The translations under genes were made by a program, and so were the position numbers. From NCBI GenBank assembly GCA_018067045.1, contig JAGPVL010000037.1, forward strand, positions 1-64,000: 64,000 bases of DNA. Direction: 5' to 3'. A model generated the notes under the pieces. The model did not search any database, was not told where the DNA came from, and was given only the letters and a program-made list of their open reading frames with translations. Shown here piece after piece: positions 48,601-51,600 of the stretch (the stretch's first letter is position 1; each line of letters opens with the position of its first letter). Source of the DNA: Gammaproteobacteria bacterium (lineage in GTDB: Bacteria; Pseudomonadota; Gammaproteobacteria; Pseudomonadales; Alcanivoracaceae).

Positions 48601-51600
48601 CCCGATGAAGGCTCTATCGCCTTGCGCTTCCTTCAAGGATGACATCACTGGCTGTACATAAGTGCCGTCTGTTGGATAGTCATCATTAATCTGCAGCGTC
48701 TGATAAACTGGCGAGCCCGCAACGGCGAGCTTTTCTGGTGCAGGCTTAACCGAAATAACCGTCGGTGCTTGATCGGGCATTACCCGATAGTCATATCGCA
48801 GTTCAGCTTGATTACCGCTAATATCTTCTGCGGTCACAATGAGCAGTTGCGGAATACCTTCAGCCGGAATCACGCCTGTTGGCAACGGTAATTCTAAAGC
48901 ATTGATTCTAACGCTGGCTTTAGACTCGCCATCTTGCTCGTGCAGCAATACCGCGCCGCTACCGTCATCCAATGATATCGCGACCGTGGCAATACCAAGG
49001 TTATCTGTCACCGCTAATGCAACTCTCGCGTTTGTTCTTTCAATAACAGACTTACTCGGGCTGCTGACGGAAATAACGGGAGATTCACCATCGGCAAGCA
49101 CCGTAAATTTCTGTGGTATCGACTCCGCCGAATTAGGACCAAAATCCGTTGCTCTAACAAAAAGATCAAATTCCTCGCCTGTACGGTTAAGCCAAGAAAG
49201 GGGCAAGCGATATTTTCCGCTAAACGCTATAACCGTGCGCTGATCAGCGACAACAGAGCCAAAACTGCCTGGATTGGGCAGCTCAATCGTCTCAATTTTA
49301 TCAATGCGACTAAATGCCCCTTCTGATTCAATTATGTACTCAATATCGGCCGCGTCACGTAACACCACCTCTAGCGTTTCTACGCCATTATTGTCAACCA
49401 CGGTTCCCGCAATTTTGAATATATCGCCGGGCAGCACTGAAATAGCCGTGCTTGGTTCTGATACATCAACAACGGGTGGGTCCAAATCGTCGACAATAAA
49501 AACGTCGAGGTCTTTAACGCTCACCGCGCCTTCGTTGTCTGTCGCTTCGATAGCAAACAAAAAGCTCTCGCCGCTCTCTGGCCGAGCAGGAACAGGGACA
49601 GAGACATTGAGGAATGAGGCTCTTGCAACGGCTTGTGCTATCTGGCTTGCACTGAAAGTGTGTTGATAAATTCTGACCCCAGCCTTCTCCACATATACAA
49701 CGGCTGAGCTAGTGCTATTGTCATCAGCAACGGTAAAATTAACGGGGACTTTTTCGCCCTCTTCCAGACGTGATCCCGGTGCTGGTTGCCGCACAGTAAT
49801 CGTCGGCGGTGCATTCTCAATAATACGGAAGCTAGCAGACTTCTCGGTAACGTTACCGAACTCGTCCGTTACATTAATGAGGAATGTTAAATCACCCGCT
49901 TGCTCGCCCAAGGTGTAGGAAAACGAGCCTGTCTGCTCTTTACCGGAGAGTGGCGACTGATGCACTTGCACGCCTTGCTGAGTTGAAATACTCAGCGATG
50001 CCAAGTGACTCTTATCCACAACGCGATAGTTAAACTGCTGAGAGCTGCCAGCCAAAAGGCGAGCAGATTCTGCCGGTGTGACAAATGAAAATGAGGGCCC
50101 CTCGCCATCCGCACTAATTGGCACCTGTAGCGACTTCACATCAGACAGAACTCCACGATCATCCGTGGCGGTTACATCAATACGAATACTCGCATCTTGA
50201 TTAGCAATACCGAGATCAGACACCGGAAGAGACAAGGAACTCTGTACGCTCTTCAGACCGAAGAAATCTACCGGTTCAGACTTTTGCGATTCATGCAGCA
50301 AGGATTCGCCCTGATACACGCGATAGTGTAGCTGCGAAATCGCTTTGTCATCTTCCGCTAAAACGCTAATGCGTAAAGTATCGCGCAATTGATAGGCAGG
50401 CTGGTCGGCATCAAGGCGAGTCACTGCCGGCGGAGCATCCGCTCTAACCGCAACCGCGAAGGTCATTTCAGATTTATTGCCACGGTCATCAAAAATACGC
50501 GCCGTAATGCGATACAGGTCCTGATCAACGTTTGCTGTATGTGAAAATGCAGGTGCTTCGATCAGCGCTAAAGCCGAGTAGGCGTTAAGTGCACTAGGAA
50601 TACTCAACAATGGCAATTGCGCTTCGGTCGCAACGTCCGTAGGTTGTCCGGTTAACTGCCACGCGCCAGAATTACCATTCGCGCGAGCGATGCCTTCCAC
50701 CTCAATACGCGTGGCGCCGAGATTATCGAAGCCCGTAAACTTGAGCACAAACGGCTCACGCTCCAACACCGGCGCCAAATCTAAACCCGCTTCGGTTTCT
50801 GTTATCGATGGCGAGGCAAGATTAAGCACGGGAGCCACTTCGTCATGTCCTAGTACGACCGTTACCGGCGCAGCTTCTGCACGCTGATCCGCACTGTCAA
50901 AAGCCTCAGCAGTAATCGTTAGCCGACGCTCTTTGCCCGTCAACGGCTCGGTATCATGCTGAATACTAAAAGGCGCAGAGTAATCGGAAGACGACAGTCG
51001 TCCATCGACATAAAAATCAACCCGCTTCACCTTCACATCGTCACTTGCTGACGCGCGCAGATTAATTGGCATCCCGGCGATGTAGGAGCTGCCTTCAACG
51101 GGGTGACTAATCGCTATGCTTGGCGGCTGATCTGCAACAATAGATAGATCTCTCGGTTCCGTCGTATAAGACTTGCCATGAAAATCCGTTATTCGTGCGC
51201 GCAAAGACAACACTTTGCCAATATCTTCTTCAGATGTCGGCACAGAGAAAGCAGCCTCTTCAACTGAAGGGTTCAGCACATCACGTTCAGGCAGCTCTTT
51301 CTTCCCGCCTTCAATAAGCCCAATTACATCGGAGCCATCAAGTAACTCCACTCTGGCACCGAATCCTCCGGTGTCATCGCTATACGCCACCTTGACATCA
51401 ACGGTATCGCCAGCGGTTACCGCAGCGCCTTCAACAGGCGATTTGATGAGTGCACTGGGTGGTTGATTCGCAACCACACGAATCAGACGCGTGGGCAAAT
51501 CCTTCTGTCTGTCCCCACTACCGATAAGCTTTATCCCCAACGAAACAGAGGTCTCACTGGTACTGACCTGCGGCAACATCAAGCGAGCTCGCCAGATAAA